From NCBI RefSeq assembly GCF_026210795.1, contig NC_089446.1, forward strand, positions 3,315,001 to 3,379,000: a stretch of 64,000 nt of DNA, in the 5' to 3' direction. Position 1 is the stretch's first letter, and every line of letters starts with the position of its first letter. The position numbers and the translations under genes are program-made. This DNA is from Rhizophagus irregularis. Its lineage: Eukaryota; Glomeromycota; Glomeromycetes; Glomerales; Glomeraceae. The notes beneath the pieces are model-generated. The model worked only from the letters and a program-made list of their open reading frames with translations, did no database searches and was not told where the DNA came from. Below, one piece after another: positions 1-10,770 of the stretch.

Positions 1-362
1 ATCGCGTTTTGTGGAAATTGAGTATCATTAGAAGGTTCGGGAATGATATTAGGAGAAGGTTCACGTTCAGTTGTAGGTGTTCTTTTCGAAGAAAAATTAG
101 AAAAATTGGAAAAAGAGGGCTGAACAGGAGTTTTTGATAATTCAGAAATAATGTTCTGAATAATATTTTTATCTTTTGTTCTTATTTCTCACCAACTATT
201 TTGTGCATGCTGCTGCAATTCCTTTTTATTTAATGTTGTATTCTGACTTTTCACCATTTCAGAGAATGCAAAAGCATTTACATATTGTTCATATAGGTTC
301 TGTGGCTTTGAAATAAGATAATTCTTGGAATATTTTGGCTCGCGAAAATATGTTTGTTTCAT
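1..362 (-). pseudogene. Partial unrecognised coding region, N-terminal part, one in-frame stop
   Basis: On the minus strand an ATG at 362 opens a frame running off the window at position 1. It begins MKQTYFREPKYSKNYLISKP and continues with a helical, charged stretch containing NKKELQQHAQNSW, an in-frame TGA, and EIRTKDKNIIQNII. A Ser/Pro/Thr-rich linker (PTTEREPSPNIIPEPSND) follows. The W/K/D spacing with a trailing amphipathic helix recalls small HMG-box-like DNA-binding domains, but I cannot assign it. The TGA lies where an Arg codon would fit, so this is either a decayed copy or a single-site disruption. Apart from that stop the frame is open for about 120 codons, with protein-like composition unlike the flanking AT-rich DNA. 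The 3' end lies outside the window. Confidence 0.45.
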
Positions 363-604
363 TATTAAGTAACGTGACCGTAATGAAAAAAAATACGAAC
401 ATATTTTATTTAGGAAATAAAATTTGGTGTAAAAAGTTGCAAGTGGCGAAAGGAGGTAGCGTGAGAAACTTTCTATTGTGACATTATTGCAAATGGCGTA
501 GTAATTAATATGGCACAGAAAATTTATTTTATTGCTTAATTAGGAAATATGTAACATCATACAAGTTTAAACCCCCCTACCCCCTATGAAATAACGTCAT
601 TTAG

Positions 605-2530
605 GGCCCTCCCCTTACAATTGTTGTGGTTTACCCAGAGAATGCACAAACGAACTGATACATTTAGTTAACAACTTCATTGAGAATGCCAGGGAAAACA
701 AAAAAAAATTATGGGCCCTCACACAGGACATGAAAAAAGCGTTCGATTCAGTTAGGCTAGAGGTTTTAAAACAAGCCTTGATTCGTATTGACATTCCAAT
801 ATCTATAGTTGCATAGATTTTAACTCTTTTCAAATACAGATCTCCTAGGGTCGCCACAGCATATGGCTTAAGTGATGGATTTATTGGAAATGATGGAATT
901 GATCAAGGCGATGCACTTTTTCCATTACTTTGGCGAATTTTTTATGACCTGCTTTTAGTAGGAATACAACAAATTAAAGACAGTGGCTATGAGATGATAG
1001 TCACCTGGCAGAATTATATTAACGATCCTATAACTTGGACACAATATAAACCTCAAGTTCTTATCATGATATATGATTTATGATACAGCGTTCCTGAATC
1101 ATCAAAATTTAGGATGCAAAAGATCGTACATAGCTAGCAAATGAATTTTATTTGATTAACGATATCGATATCAATGCCAAGAAGTCAGAATTGATAATTA
1201 TCAACCTGATAGTGAAACAACACGCACAAACTATTGAATTAGGCTGAAACCGTTCTATAGTTCAATCTACAAATGATAAAATAAAATACCTCAGAGTCTG
1301 GTTTTCTAACAAACTGAGTAAAAGAAAGTAGATGCAACGCCTGTCTATGATAGTCAATAATTTTTGTAATACAGTTTGCAGAAAATTTGTTTCAGCAGGT
1401 CAAAGTATCTATCTAGTTAACAGAGTATTGATACTTAGACTAATGTACATAGCTCAAATTATGATATTATTAGAGCAAGATTGGAATCAAATATTCGCCC
1501 TGGTAATGAAGTTAGTTAAAAATTGGTTGAAATTGCCTAAGAATACACCTTTATCACTATTATTTCATGAGGGGAAACTCAGTATGGACCATCTATGAAA
1601 ACACTATTGCATCAACAACATAATGGATCTAATAATTAGATTAAATGGTGCTTTACATGCATCAATGTCTACACAAATTAAACTCAGGGATGCGTAGCTC
1701 AAATCACTCATTACTAATCTGATTTTTGACTGCAAACTTCACTCAATGCCTTGAATAAAGCCCTAAGCTTAGAAAAACGTTTCTTTTAATGCATTGGTAA
1801 TATTCAAAGCAGTTGACATATCAATAGTAATAGATCAGATCAATAGATCATCTTGGAGCGTCATAAGAGGGAAAGAACTGCTACTGAAATTTTTTAAACA
1901 ATTTTAGCTTACAAAATACATATACTGGATCAATTAAAGCCCACATTATCCAATATACTATATCGACCAGTTGTTTATTAGAGGCACATATCTTATGTCA
2001 TGAAAACAATATCGCAGATTAGCACTAGTACTCCCTATACAAGGAAGAATAGCTAAATGGTATTGTAATGTAGTCCACTTGTGTACATCTAGAATAGGCA
2101 ATTTAATGGTCGCTAATGATCTGGAGCTTGCCAAAGTGAATTATTGGGCTTTTTTACTGGATATTGTACCAGATGCACGTTGAAGACAAATCATTTTCAT
2201 CAGGGAGCTAACAGCTGATACAGATGTATGGTCAATAGGCAAGGTTAACAAAATACATCGTCACATGAAGAGGATTTCAGTGAATTATCATCCAGGATTC
2301 AATGATAATGGAACCATTGGATAGCAAAATACAAGACGATCTATACCAGCTGATTGCTGTAAAGTAGCAATATTAGATAAAGACTCCAAAACGCGTAGTT
2401 GGAACTTCCCTAGCAAATGGTTATCACACATCCATCATGTCTCAGTACCCAATAATAGGTCAACAACACCATTCCTAGATCCTGAAATTATCTTACCATT
2501 AGTTGAAGACATATGGATTCACAGATAGAT
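605..2530 (+). pseudogene. Decayed non-LTR (LINE-type) reverse transcriptase
   Basis: Reading across frameshifts and stops shows reverse transcriptase blocks in the right order. DMKKAFDSV (about 727-753) is the motif A region with its metal-binding Asp. GIDQGDALFPLLWRIFYDLLL-like sequence (about 893-958) is the template-grip motif B. A ruined YDT segment near 1075 occupies the YADD position, and FYLINDIDINAKKSELIIIN (about 1146-1205) is the usual following block. A thumb/linker-like stretch follows at 1332-1598 (NRVLILRLMYIAQI). Coding remnants continue to about 2530 (GRIAKWYCNVVHLC, SWNFPSKWLSHIHHVS). Many stops fall at expected Trp positions. No poly-A tail or target duplication was delimited. 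It is a dead retrotransposon copy; the clade is not resolved. Confidence 0.75.
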
Positions 2531-3522
2531 ATATAATGATAACTTAAAATTGTGATTAATGGAAATTAGAAATATACTACCTTATGAAAAAAGTTTATAT
2601 AATTTTTGTTCAAAAAACATCTAATTTTATTTATTATAATTTCTGTATAAATTCTGTACACCTAGATACAATACAATTACAAAATAATAACTAAAGTATA
2701 ATAAAAACATTTTAATGTATTAAATGTATTTTAGTAGTATTTTAAAATTATTACAAAATCATTTCAAAAAATTGGCCATTTTTAGTAAAGTACATTATAT
2801 TCTTTACAATTAAAATTTGGTTTATTAGATATTGTAAATAAATATAAAAGTTTTGTATAAATATACGTTTGTTGAAATAAAAGAACAACAGTTACATTTA
2901 AAGTAAAATGTATTAAAAAGTAGCAATAATACATATCTTAATGGTTATGTAGCCCATTCAATTCCATCTAATATACAATCCTTTATTCCAATTCTTGAAC
3001 CCTTACATGTAATGCTGATGCATTATTTATTTTTTAAACATAATATAAATTAATAAAATATAATGTAACAATTAATAATATAAATAGTTAAAATAATTAA
3101 TTATCAATTAAATTACCTTTAATAATATCTCAATAACTTAGTTAAACATTTTTTCAAAAAAAAAATATATATAATTATTAAGTACATCAATTACAAATTA
3201 CAATGTATGGTGATTTGGATAAAGATTTACAAATTTTATTTCCAATGTCAAAGACATGTAAAATTAGCAAAGAAGCCCAAGCTTTAGATAATAAATCTTT
3301 TATTAGAATTAGCATATAGTGGATGGATAAAATTAGAATAACTATAAAAAATAAATTCTGTAAAGTTATTAAATACTAAATGATACTTGATCTATTAAAC
3401 CAATAATTCTTAATGTGTATACAATACTTTTTTGCTCAGGTTTGTTCAATGAATATATTAAAACTATTTTTCATATATGAATATTTGCATTACGTTAGAT
3501 ACATAAAAATTATAATAAAGTA
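2531..3522. other. AT-rich gene-free spacer
   Basis: Very A+T-rich sequence. The only short frame of note is a plus-strand ATG at about 3204 opening roughly 38 codons (MYGDLDKDLQILFPMSK), without further support. I see no splice-bounded coding, RNA gene or clear terminal repeats here. Confidence 0.5.
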
Positions 3523-3532
3523 CTATTAGTAT

Positions 3533-4659
3533 AGGATTCTGCTTACTTCTAATAGAGGTCACCGTAAAATTTTTAAGATTTATATGTAAATTTACCTTAC
3601 TTTAAATTTTCCTTCTACTAAGTAATTTTACCACCTTTCCAGTTACATTTTTAAATCACATATATTTTTACTTTACAAGTTCAGTAACATTTATAATTAT
3701 AGATTATATAAAACATAATTTATTTTATGCATTGGTACTTTTTATTTCTTTTAAAATTGGCCTAATTTTTAGATATAATTATTTTAAAAAAATGTAAAAA
3801 AGTCCTATTTAAAATAAGTTCAAAATTGATCAATAATTACAGATATATATATTATTTTTTGACAAAAAAAAAATAAAAAAAAATAACTTTAATTTATCCT
3901 ACCTATCGCCCCCAACCTTTCCAGTCTTTACTTTATTTTATAATTTTTTATATTACACAGATATCCATAAAAAATTCTTTTTTACATATTTATTCTTTTA
4001 ATTTGTAATAAATTTGTACGTATCTGTATTTATGTAATGGAATTTACGTGTCTGTGTAATGAACTTATACTAAAAATAATATAATAAATTTTATGTGTTT
4101 GTGTAATAAAATTTTACGTGTCTGTGTAATAAAGTTGTAACTAAAAATAACATAATAAATTTTACGTGTTTGTGTAATGAAATTTTACATGTCTGTGTAA
4201 TAAACTTGTAATTAAAAATAATATAATAAATTTTACGTGTTTGTGTAATGAAATTTTACATGTCTGTGCAATAAACTTGTACTAAAAATAGTATAATAAA
4301 TTTTACGTGTCTGTGTAATAAACTTGTAACTAAAAATAGTATAATAAATTTTACATATCTGTGTAATAAAATTTTACGTGTCTGTGTAATAAACTTTGTG
4401 CTAAAAATAGTATATACTACTAGTAATAAATTTTATGAAATCGTAAATTTTACCTTATAACTACAAGTTACATTTTAAAATCCTGTTTAATTTTACCATA
4501 TACTTAACAGTTATATAAAAAAACTTACCACAGAATTACATTTATTTTTTTTTTAATTTATAAAGAATTTTACCTTATGAATTCAACCAGTTTTTTTGAC
4601 TTTTCTATGTAATTTTTACCTTAGACTTGTGGGTGACCTCTATTAGAAGTAAGCGAGTT
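3533..4659. mobile_element. MITE-like element with 22-bp perfect TIR core and 10-bp TSD
   Basis: The 22-bp sequence starting GCTTACTTCTAATAGAGG at 3541-3562 is repeated exactly in inverted orientation at 4633-4654. The direct repeat CTATTAGTAT lies immediately outside, at 3523-3532 and 4660-4669, identical over 10 bp. A 9-11-bp target duplication is characteristic of Mutator-like elements, so this is best read as a non-autonomous MULE-type element. The interior has no coding capacity and is largely a minisatellite. Related but decayed ends are seen near 39.8 and 40.0 kb. Confidence 0.8.
4018..4415. repeat. Minisatellite inside the MULE-type MITE
   Basis: Imperfect tandem copies built from ATAATAAATTTTACGTGT, CTGTGTAATGAAATTTTA and CTGTGTAATAAACTTGTA blocks, alternating with CTAAAAATA spacers. 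Roughly eight or nine half-units are visible. It probably expanded inside the element after insertion or forms part of the element itself. Confidence 0.75.
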
Positions 4660-4669
4660 CTATTAGTAT

Positions 4670-5406
4670 CTTTGTTAGATATTTTTTATTGGGAGATATT
4701 AACCATCCTTTTTTGAGACAATAAAAATGTTTTACCTAATTTTAATGATTATTCAGTAGAAAATATACATAGCAAAATTCAAACAAGTATATTTATAAAT
4801 GCAAGTGTTGATGATATAATTTTAAACAGTAATGTATATTAAATTGGTAAGTATTTTAAATTTTTCAATTCAAAAACATTAGATAAAAAATTAAAAAGAT
4901 GAATTTATCAAAAACATTAGTATTATCCTTATTATACTCAATCAAAGCTTAATTTTTTAACAAATAAAACAAGTTTATTCTTGTTACAATACTTTCACAA
5001 ACTTTACTAAAATCTCAATTGGTAGTTATGCACTTGATACAAAAGGAAAAAGAAAAAAAAATCCTACAACCTATTACCTTGCTATGTTAGATCAGCAAAA
5101 AGACATTAAAAATCTACCAATTGGATATTATACAGGACTATACTTTTCGTCAAAATGACAAAATACTAATTAAATTTATTTTGACAGACGTAATGTATTT
5201 TGACAGACATAATTAATTTATAGTAATTTTATAATAAATAATGAATTGGTCTATTCACTGAAATACGATGTAATTAATTAGCAGAAAAGTATATACAGAA
5301 CATTATTCTACATCAAGCAAAATAGTTGTTAATTTAAATAATATTGTAGTTAAATTAGAATCACCCGTTTCTTTTATTCCTTCCTCTTGCTCTTCAACTC
5401 ACCTAC
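4670..5406. other. Spacer with a small plus-strand coding relic
   Basis: Mostly AT-rich. At about 5015-5150 the plus strand reads SIGSYALDTKGKRKKNPTTY followed by LAMLDQQKDIKNLPIGYYTG, which looks like a decayed exon. There is no start, and I cannot identify it. Confidence 0.3.
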
Positions 5407-5520
5407 CTTATAATATTGTTCACAATAATTACATCTATATCTTAAATTATTTGGTTTTAAAGAAATACTATTATTTATAATACTAGGGTTATTAACTTCC
5501 AGCCTATCAGGTACTGGCAT
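5407..5520 (-). pseudogene. Isolated zinc-finger-like first exon
   Basis: On the minus strand an ATG at 5520 opens MPVPDRLEVNNPSIINNSIS followed by LKPNNLRYRCNYCEQYYK, then a good donor (GTAGGTGAG) at 5406 and below. The CxxC after a basic/aromatic lead-in is like the first half of a BED-type finger found at the N terminus of transposases. No convincing second exon follows, so this is probably an orphan relic. Confidence 0.35.
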
Positions 5521-5802
5521 TATATGTTCTATAGCCAAAACCTTCAAACACTGGATCAGACTGGATCAGGGCATGTAGTTACATTTTTTTTTACTGAATA
5601 ATTGTGTAACAATAAGGAATACCTAAAAGAATAGTAAAAGAATAGTATTTCTTTACCATTGTTCTGTGCACACCTTTTTTAGAAAGGATGTGCGGCATCG
5701 TCGGCATGCGCACAAAAAAATTCTGAAATATAAGTCTTATGTGATTGGGCGCATATGTATTACAGAGTATAGCCATACCAATAAATTGTGTGTCATCTGC
5801 AC

Positions 5803-6654
5803 TAGTATTTGTATCTGGATATCATCCGGATAAATAAATCCGTCTCCATTAAGAATTTTCAAATCCGGTTATCTGATAAAATATTTTTTACAAATCCAGA
5901 TATCCATCCGGATTAATCCGTGATCTTCGTGGATGTCTAACGGGTCATTAGCGAGTTTATACCCGGATAAATTCCGTGAACTTAATATAATTTATTGTAT
6001 TTATACATATATCATTAATATTGTATAATAATTTGTAAATATAAAAAAAATAAAATTTATCTCAAAAGCATGAATTTATTTGTGTAATTTATATAAGGTA
6101 TAGTTTAAACATCAATAGGAGTAGTAGTTAATTGTTGAGCTGGGTGAATATTAGCAAAATGGGAACTATTCCGTTTTAAGAACATAACACGACTAAATAA
6201 CTCAGGTTTCATTCGTGTTCTCTTAACAGTTAAAAGATTTCCCGCGTCTGAGAACAGTCATTCTGAGGGAGTAGATGCCGCATTTGGAGAGGGAGAAGTC
6301 AAAAAAGAAGTAATATCGCTTTTGCGCTGTGTCATACTGGAAAATGGAGTATTACAAATGACGATAAGCAAGATAAAAAGTGGTTTAACGCGTTTTAGTA
6401 TTTTTATTACTTGGTGATTCATGTAGCGAAATATTGGACATTGAGACAATTATTACTACATTGTGCAGATTGGCATTTAATATTTCTTAAAATGTATTTG
6501 ATCTGCTAACATAAACGGATATATCCGGAGGATCCGTTTAGACTAAAATTGTATCCGGATAACGTCAACTCAAAAAAACCTTTATCCGGATACCCACTTC
6601 TTACCGGATATCCATTAATACAACCGGATTTGCTATATCCGGATACAAACACTA
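5803..6654 (-). mobile_element. hAT transposon remnant with TSD
   Basis: Ends are TAGTATTTGTATCTGGATAT at 5803 and, inverted, TAGTGTTTGTATCCGGATAT at 6654. They are flanked by ATCTGCAC (5795-5802) and ATCCGCAC (6655-6662), an 8-bp target duplication with one mismatch. Dense ATCCGGAT-type subterminal repeats fill about 5810-5960 and 6500-6650. Only the C-terminal transposase part survives inside. The 8-bp TSD, TAG-starting TIRs and hATC domain agree on the hAT superfamily. A second member with the same kind of ends sits at 16507-17592. Confidence 0.85.
6105..6449 (-). pseudogene. hAT transposase C-terminal dimerisation domain, truncated
   Basis: The minus-strand frame reads SPSPNAASTPSE, stop, LFSDAGNLLTVKRTRMKPEL, then FSRVMFLKRN. 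This is the conserved hATC dimerisation signature (S-E-R-x-F-S-x-A-G-x-x-x-x-x-x-R-x-x-x-x-P). The internal TGA replaces the expected Arg of S-E-R, fitting a CGA-to-TGA change. The N-terminal BED finger and RNase-H-like catalytic core are absent, so the copy cannot encode a transposase. Confidence 0.8.
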
Positions 6655-6871
6655 ATCCGCACAGCATGCAAAAATTACCTTCTTGACCTGTGTAACCATA
6701 TCATCACCCCTCTGCATAATATAAATAAATATTTTATAGTAAGGGGGTCAGTAGGACGTGACGTGATGATTTATGCAGTATTGATTAGGTAAGGCTCTTT
6801 TATCAAAATATCACTAAAAATTTTTTTAATGGAATAAATTTGCTAAATAAGTAAATTGTCAAGTAGCTCGA

Positions 6872-8176
6872 ATGTCTCCAGAGGAATTGAAAAAGTTAAA
6901 AAAGCGTGAGAAAGAGCGTGAGAAGGAGTTGTATAGTAAAGAATGCGTTGCCCAGAGTATCAACTTTGTTGTCAGTGAAGCAAGTGATGAAGTCACTGAC
7001 TTGAATGTTCTTGATAGATTTTCCTGCTATTTAGCAACAATACTTGCAAGGGATAAAGAGGTAGTTGCAGTATGGTTGAAAATTGTACAAGGTCGCTGTG
7101 AAATTTACCTTTCTAAGAACTTTGATTGGCTCGACAAAGATGTTGAGTATATTGATAATATTACGAAATATCTGAAAAATATATCGAAAAATGCTCCCGA
7201 GATATCAGAAGATACCGAAAGTGATTTTTTCGGGGATGTGGTGTCATACTGCTCTACTAAACTTAAGTCTAGATTGGATAAACTTAAGAATGATATTGAA
7301 ATCTGTGCCGGTAATAAATACGTTAAATCTTTTAGAGATTTTTTTTCAGCTAAGGTTGGCGATACAAATAATACAAGTTTGATCTTGATATCCCTAGTTT
7401 GTAACAAGTATTATAAGCAAGTTGAAGATGAGTCTGAAGATGAGTCTGACTTCCCCCCAAAATTCTTAGGTCATATTAAGAAAGTGGGGTCTTATATAGA
7501 GTCTATTAAAGGTATCATAGTATGTGCACGTAAGAAACAATATAAATCACTATTCTCTAACATTAAAGTGTTTAAAGGAAGGCCTGTTATCATAAATGAC
7601 CAGCCCATATATTCGTGGAAAAATATTATCAAAAGGTTTATTGATGAAGACAAATATAAACGTTTAATGGATAAGTGTTCGAAAAAGCCTGAAGTAATAG
7701 AAAGAATCAATAAAGTATATACCGATAATGCCACACAACAACAACCACTTGACGACGATGACGTTAAACAATGTATATACTTACATGCAGAAATGAACAT
7801 ATTGGCCCCCTTAATTATCGACAGTAAAATTAAAAGTAGGGTGTTTATAGCGGTGTCTAAGAGATGTTGTTACTTGTGCGAACTTTATATTGATTTTGCA
7901 ATAAAACAAGGATATAATATCATCGTCTCCGGGAAACACGGAAAAATATATAGTAAATGGATACTTCCGCATGTAAAGGATAACAACTTCAAGGCCAGAT
8001 CCCTGACATATATACTAGAAAATCTTGATCGAATCATAGAGAAAAAATTAGAACACTCGGTGAATTGTGATAGTCCAGATCCATTTGATGATAGTGATAG
8101 TGATATTGATGATGGTGATGATGAATTTATGGGAGAATATACTCAATATCATATTGAGAAGTATGCCCTACTATAA
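6872..8176 (+). CDS. OTT_1508-like deaminase-fold protein, intact, 434 aa
   Basis: Single open frame from ATG 6872. Residues 1-25 are a Lys/Glu-rich helix. Residues about 25-300 are a mostly helical region (KELYSKECVAQ, FDWLDKDVEYI, PIYSWKNIIKRFID) conserved in the paralog at 40.35 kb. The C-terminal part has the zinc-deaminase signature: HAE at H305/E307 in YLHAEMNIL and C-C-Y-L-C at C332-C336 in SKRCCYLCE. The usual Pro of PCxxC is Cys here. This matches the OTT_1508-type deaminase-like family, which is expanded in fungi and predicted to act on nucleic acids or nucleotides; activity is unproven. The tail is very acidic (DSDSDIDDGDDE). There is no signal peptide or membrane segment, so it is probably cytosolic or nuclear. 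Homology to copy 2 starts at KELYSKEC; the two N termini differ. The start is the first ATG after AT-rich leader sequence. Confidence 0.8.
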   Translation: MSPEELKKLKKREKEREKELYSKECVAQSINFVVSEASDEVTDLNVLDRFSCYLATILARDKEVVAVWLKIVQGRCEIYLSKNFDWLDKDVEYIDNITKYLKNISKNAPEISEDTESDFFGDVVSYCSTKLKSRLDKLKNDIEICAGNKYVKSFRDFFSAKVGDTNNTSLILISLVCNKYYKQVEDESEDESDFPPKFLGHIKKVGSYIESIKGIIVCARKKQYKSLFSNIKVFKGRPVIINDQPIYSWKNIIKRFIDEDKYKRLMDKCSKKPEVIERINKVYTDNATQQQPLDDDDVKQCIYLHAEMNILAPLIIDSKIKSRVFIAVSKRCCYLCELYIDFAIKQGYNIIVSGKHGKIYSKWILPHVKDNNFKARSLTYILENLDRIIEKKLEHSVNCDSPDPFDDSDSDIDDGDDEFMGEYTQYHIEKYALL

Positions 8177-8718
8177 CTTTAATATATTTTTTTAGCAAGG
8201 CTGCGTGAAATTTAGAAAATAATCAATATATGCAATTTTCAATTTGGGAGCTATACCTTTTTTATATAAAACATTATAATTAGGGAATATCAGATTTGTA
8301 GAGAAAAAAGCGAAACTTTATTCTTGTAAATGAATGTAAAAAAGTTAGCTTAGGGGGAAACATCTCGAGCTCTAACCCATAAGATGAGAGTTTCCATACT
8401 ATCTAATGCTACTTTTCGCCTATCTACTACTACACTTTCGTTTCTATTTCACATATGATATAAAAAATTATATTAATGCAAGAGATAAAGTGATTTTGGA
8501 TATACCTGTGGACAAATATCTCGACCATTTCGGCCGATTAGTTTTTGTTTACAAACACTCAATTGATCTATCTCATTTCGTCTAACTAACATTTATTTAT
8601 TAAGTTCCAATCGATGATTGAGATGTAGCTTATATGTAACTAGGTTATTCATTAGGGAAATAAACAGAAGTTGGCTCTACAGTCTACATGTACAGTACGT
8701 TATCTAGGGTTGGTAAAG
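8177..8718. repeat. Downstream flank of the deaminase gene, present three times
   Basis: The sequence after the stop codon recurs downstream of deaminase copy 2 (43074-43484). Its distal part recurs at 57998-58580. Landmarks are GCAAGGCTGCGTGAAATTTA (copies 1 and 2) and CACATATGATATAAAAA, ATGCAAGAGATAAAGTGA and CTAGGTTATTCATTAGGG (copies 1 and 3). This is segmental duplication of gene plus 3' flank rather than of the coding frame alone. Confidence 0.8.
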
Positions 8719-9834
8719 TCGGTCCTGACCTACAAACTAAGTCCATATATGATTAGTCCAGGACTTGTGTCTGACCAAGTCCGGTTCTGGACTTGATCAC
8801 AAGACTCAGTCCTAAACCAGTTTAACATATATCATTTATCACTCATAAAAAAAAAACTTCAAAAAAATATACTGAAAGTTATTTGTATAAATGACGATCA
8901 TATGGTAATATGTTATACAACGTAATACTTAACAAATTAACCGAATTTGTTCACCAATACCTATTCTCAATCCCAACTTTTTGTACATAACGATGCTCTT
9001 CATCAGCTTATGATGTATTTTATTGAGCAATATTTTGTTAGTAAAATATTCCCTAGTAGAAGTAGTATGAACAGATTATTCGTATTAGCTACAATAAATA
9101 ATGAAATAAATCATTAAAAAACATTTTTCCAACAAATAAAAAGAAGGAATTAACAATATGTTTTTCAAAACAAAAAAAAAAGAAATCCTATTAATATATA
9201 CTTACACCATATCTTCCATTAAAATAATACTTTCTTAAACAAATAAATAAAAAAATTCTTTATACCCATCTGATTTATTAATTTCAAGTTCAGTTTGTTA
9301 AACCTAGCTGTCTCAGCACTTTTACAAAAAAAGGAGAAACTAATGTTAATACATTTTTAAACAAACTAATAAAAAATTCCATTTCCTATTTTTATACATA
9401 CCCATTAAGTAATTTTCAGGTCCAGTCTGTTAATGCTTTCATTCCTATAAAAAAGAAACATTGATGTATTTTTTAAATAAATAAAAAATATTATGCTTAA
9501 TTACACATATTCACTCTTCCATTATTCATTAAAAAAAGTTCAGTGTCTTAAGTGAAAATATAAGTATATTTAAAAATCTACAAGAAAGAAATTTTTTTTT
9601 TTGAAATTGATAAAATTCTGGAAAATAAGGAACAAATTCAGAAAGAATTAAGCAAAACAGAATAGGAAGTTGTGAAAATTATTGACAAATAATACCACCA
9701 GGTACAATTGCAACAAGCTCGTTAGATTCAAATCAAGTATAGGACCATAGAATTGAGTGGAAAGATATATTCATAAGTGATATAAGCACAAAACACCCTA
9801 AAAGTAAGGAAAAGGAAGAAGAAAAAGAAGATTA
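8719..9834. other. Spacer: palindromic patch, weak tandem repeats, coiled-coil relic
   Basis: 8720-8830 holds repeated AGTCC/GGACT words (AAGTCCGGTTCTGGACTTG), like hAT subterminal repeats, but I could not pair two ends. 9120-9560 holds three or four diverged units of about 120 bp; one minus-strand unit (9402-9444) has an acceptor- and donor-bounded core. 9600-9700 plus strand reads EIDKILENKEQIQKELSKTE, stop, EVVKIIDK, a broken coiled-coil exon whose stops fit CAG/CAA-to-TAG/TAA changes. Confidence 0.4.
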
Positions 9835-9842
9835 CTTAGAGA

Positions 9843-10762
9843 TAAAGATGGTCATCGGTCCTAAAAGACCGCGGTCCTACGGTCCTACACCATAAAAAGA
9901 CGGACCGGTCTATCTTAGTGTAAAACCGCGGTCTTTCGGTCCTGTATCACATATAATAAGACCGTCGGTCTTTTTAAGGACCGCAGTCTTTTTAAGACCG
10001 ATCAGTCTTTTTTCTTTTTTTTTTTACAAATAAAAAAATTTTTCCTTAACTTTATTAGGAATAGCCTTGTTTTATAAATATGAACACTAATCGGGATGTT
10101 TTTTAATATACAAATTTTTTTTTTTACAAATGATCATCACATGCGTCATGCACTTACAATTATTGTATTAGTGATAATAATCGTGATATCTCGCCATCCA
10201 GTGATTATAAAAATATGAAACTACCACCATTTGAATCATCTTAATGAGACGCGTCGAATGGTATCAAAATCATTATTTTATAATCAGTAGAAAAAAAATT
10301 ACATCGGCAAAACTATTTGATAACAAATTTAATAATTGCCGGCTATCTATCGATCCTGAAAATATGATTTAGCCACCATTCGACGCGTCTCGTTGAGACG
10401 ATTCGAATGGTAGTGGTTTCATCATTTTATAATCACTGGATGACGAGATATTTCGCTTAAACGCTTTTTTGGAGTTGGCGTTTTGACAGGCAACTCTACA
10501 AGTGGGAAGAAGTGATTGTCATTGTTTATTGGTTTAAAATTGGTCAGTCTTTATATTATTTTATAAAGACCTTCATCAGATTAATAGATTTATTCAATAT
10601 AAAAATCATTTATTATATAAAGACCGATATGAGGACTGGTCGGTCCTCGGGACCGGTCTTACTGCGCCACGAAAAAATGCAAGACCGCGGTCCGGTCCTA
10701 CAAGTCCTGGGACTGACCAGTCCAGGACCGAGTAGGACCGGTAGGACCGATGACCATCCTTA
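9843..10762. mobile_element. hAT-type non-autonomous element, perfect 8-bp TSD
   Basis: Ends are TAAAGATGGTCATCGGTCC (9843) and inverted TAAGGATGGTCATCGGTCC (10762), flanked by CTTAGAGA at 9835-9842 and 10763-10770. Both subterminal regions are packed with GGTCCTA, ACCGCGGTCC and GACCGGTC words. No transposase frame is present. An independent palindromic element (10186-10451) is nested inside. An 8-bp TSD with repeat-rich subterminal regions indicates a hAT-type deletion derivative. Confidence 0.85.
10186..10451. mobile_element. Nested palindromic element with GAGACG..TCGAATGG arms
   Basis: Inverted arms of about 80 bp: ATATCTCGCCATCCAGTGAT at the left, and the same text inverted at the right ending near 10451. 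Each arm carries a small inner palindrome (CGTCTCAACGAGACG) followed by CGTCGAATGGT. Related units occur as a cluster at 47955-48500 inside another element. No coding capacity. The exact ends and TSD are uncertain. Confidence 0.65.
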
Positions 10763-10770
10763 CTTAGAGA

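Noticed and set aside
8720-8830. Complete hAT-type element starting with AGTCC/GGACT palindromes
   Set aside because: I could not find a matching inverted end or a target duplication within the next few kilobases.
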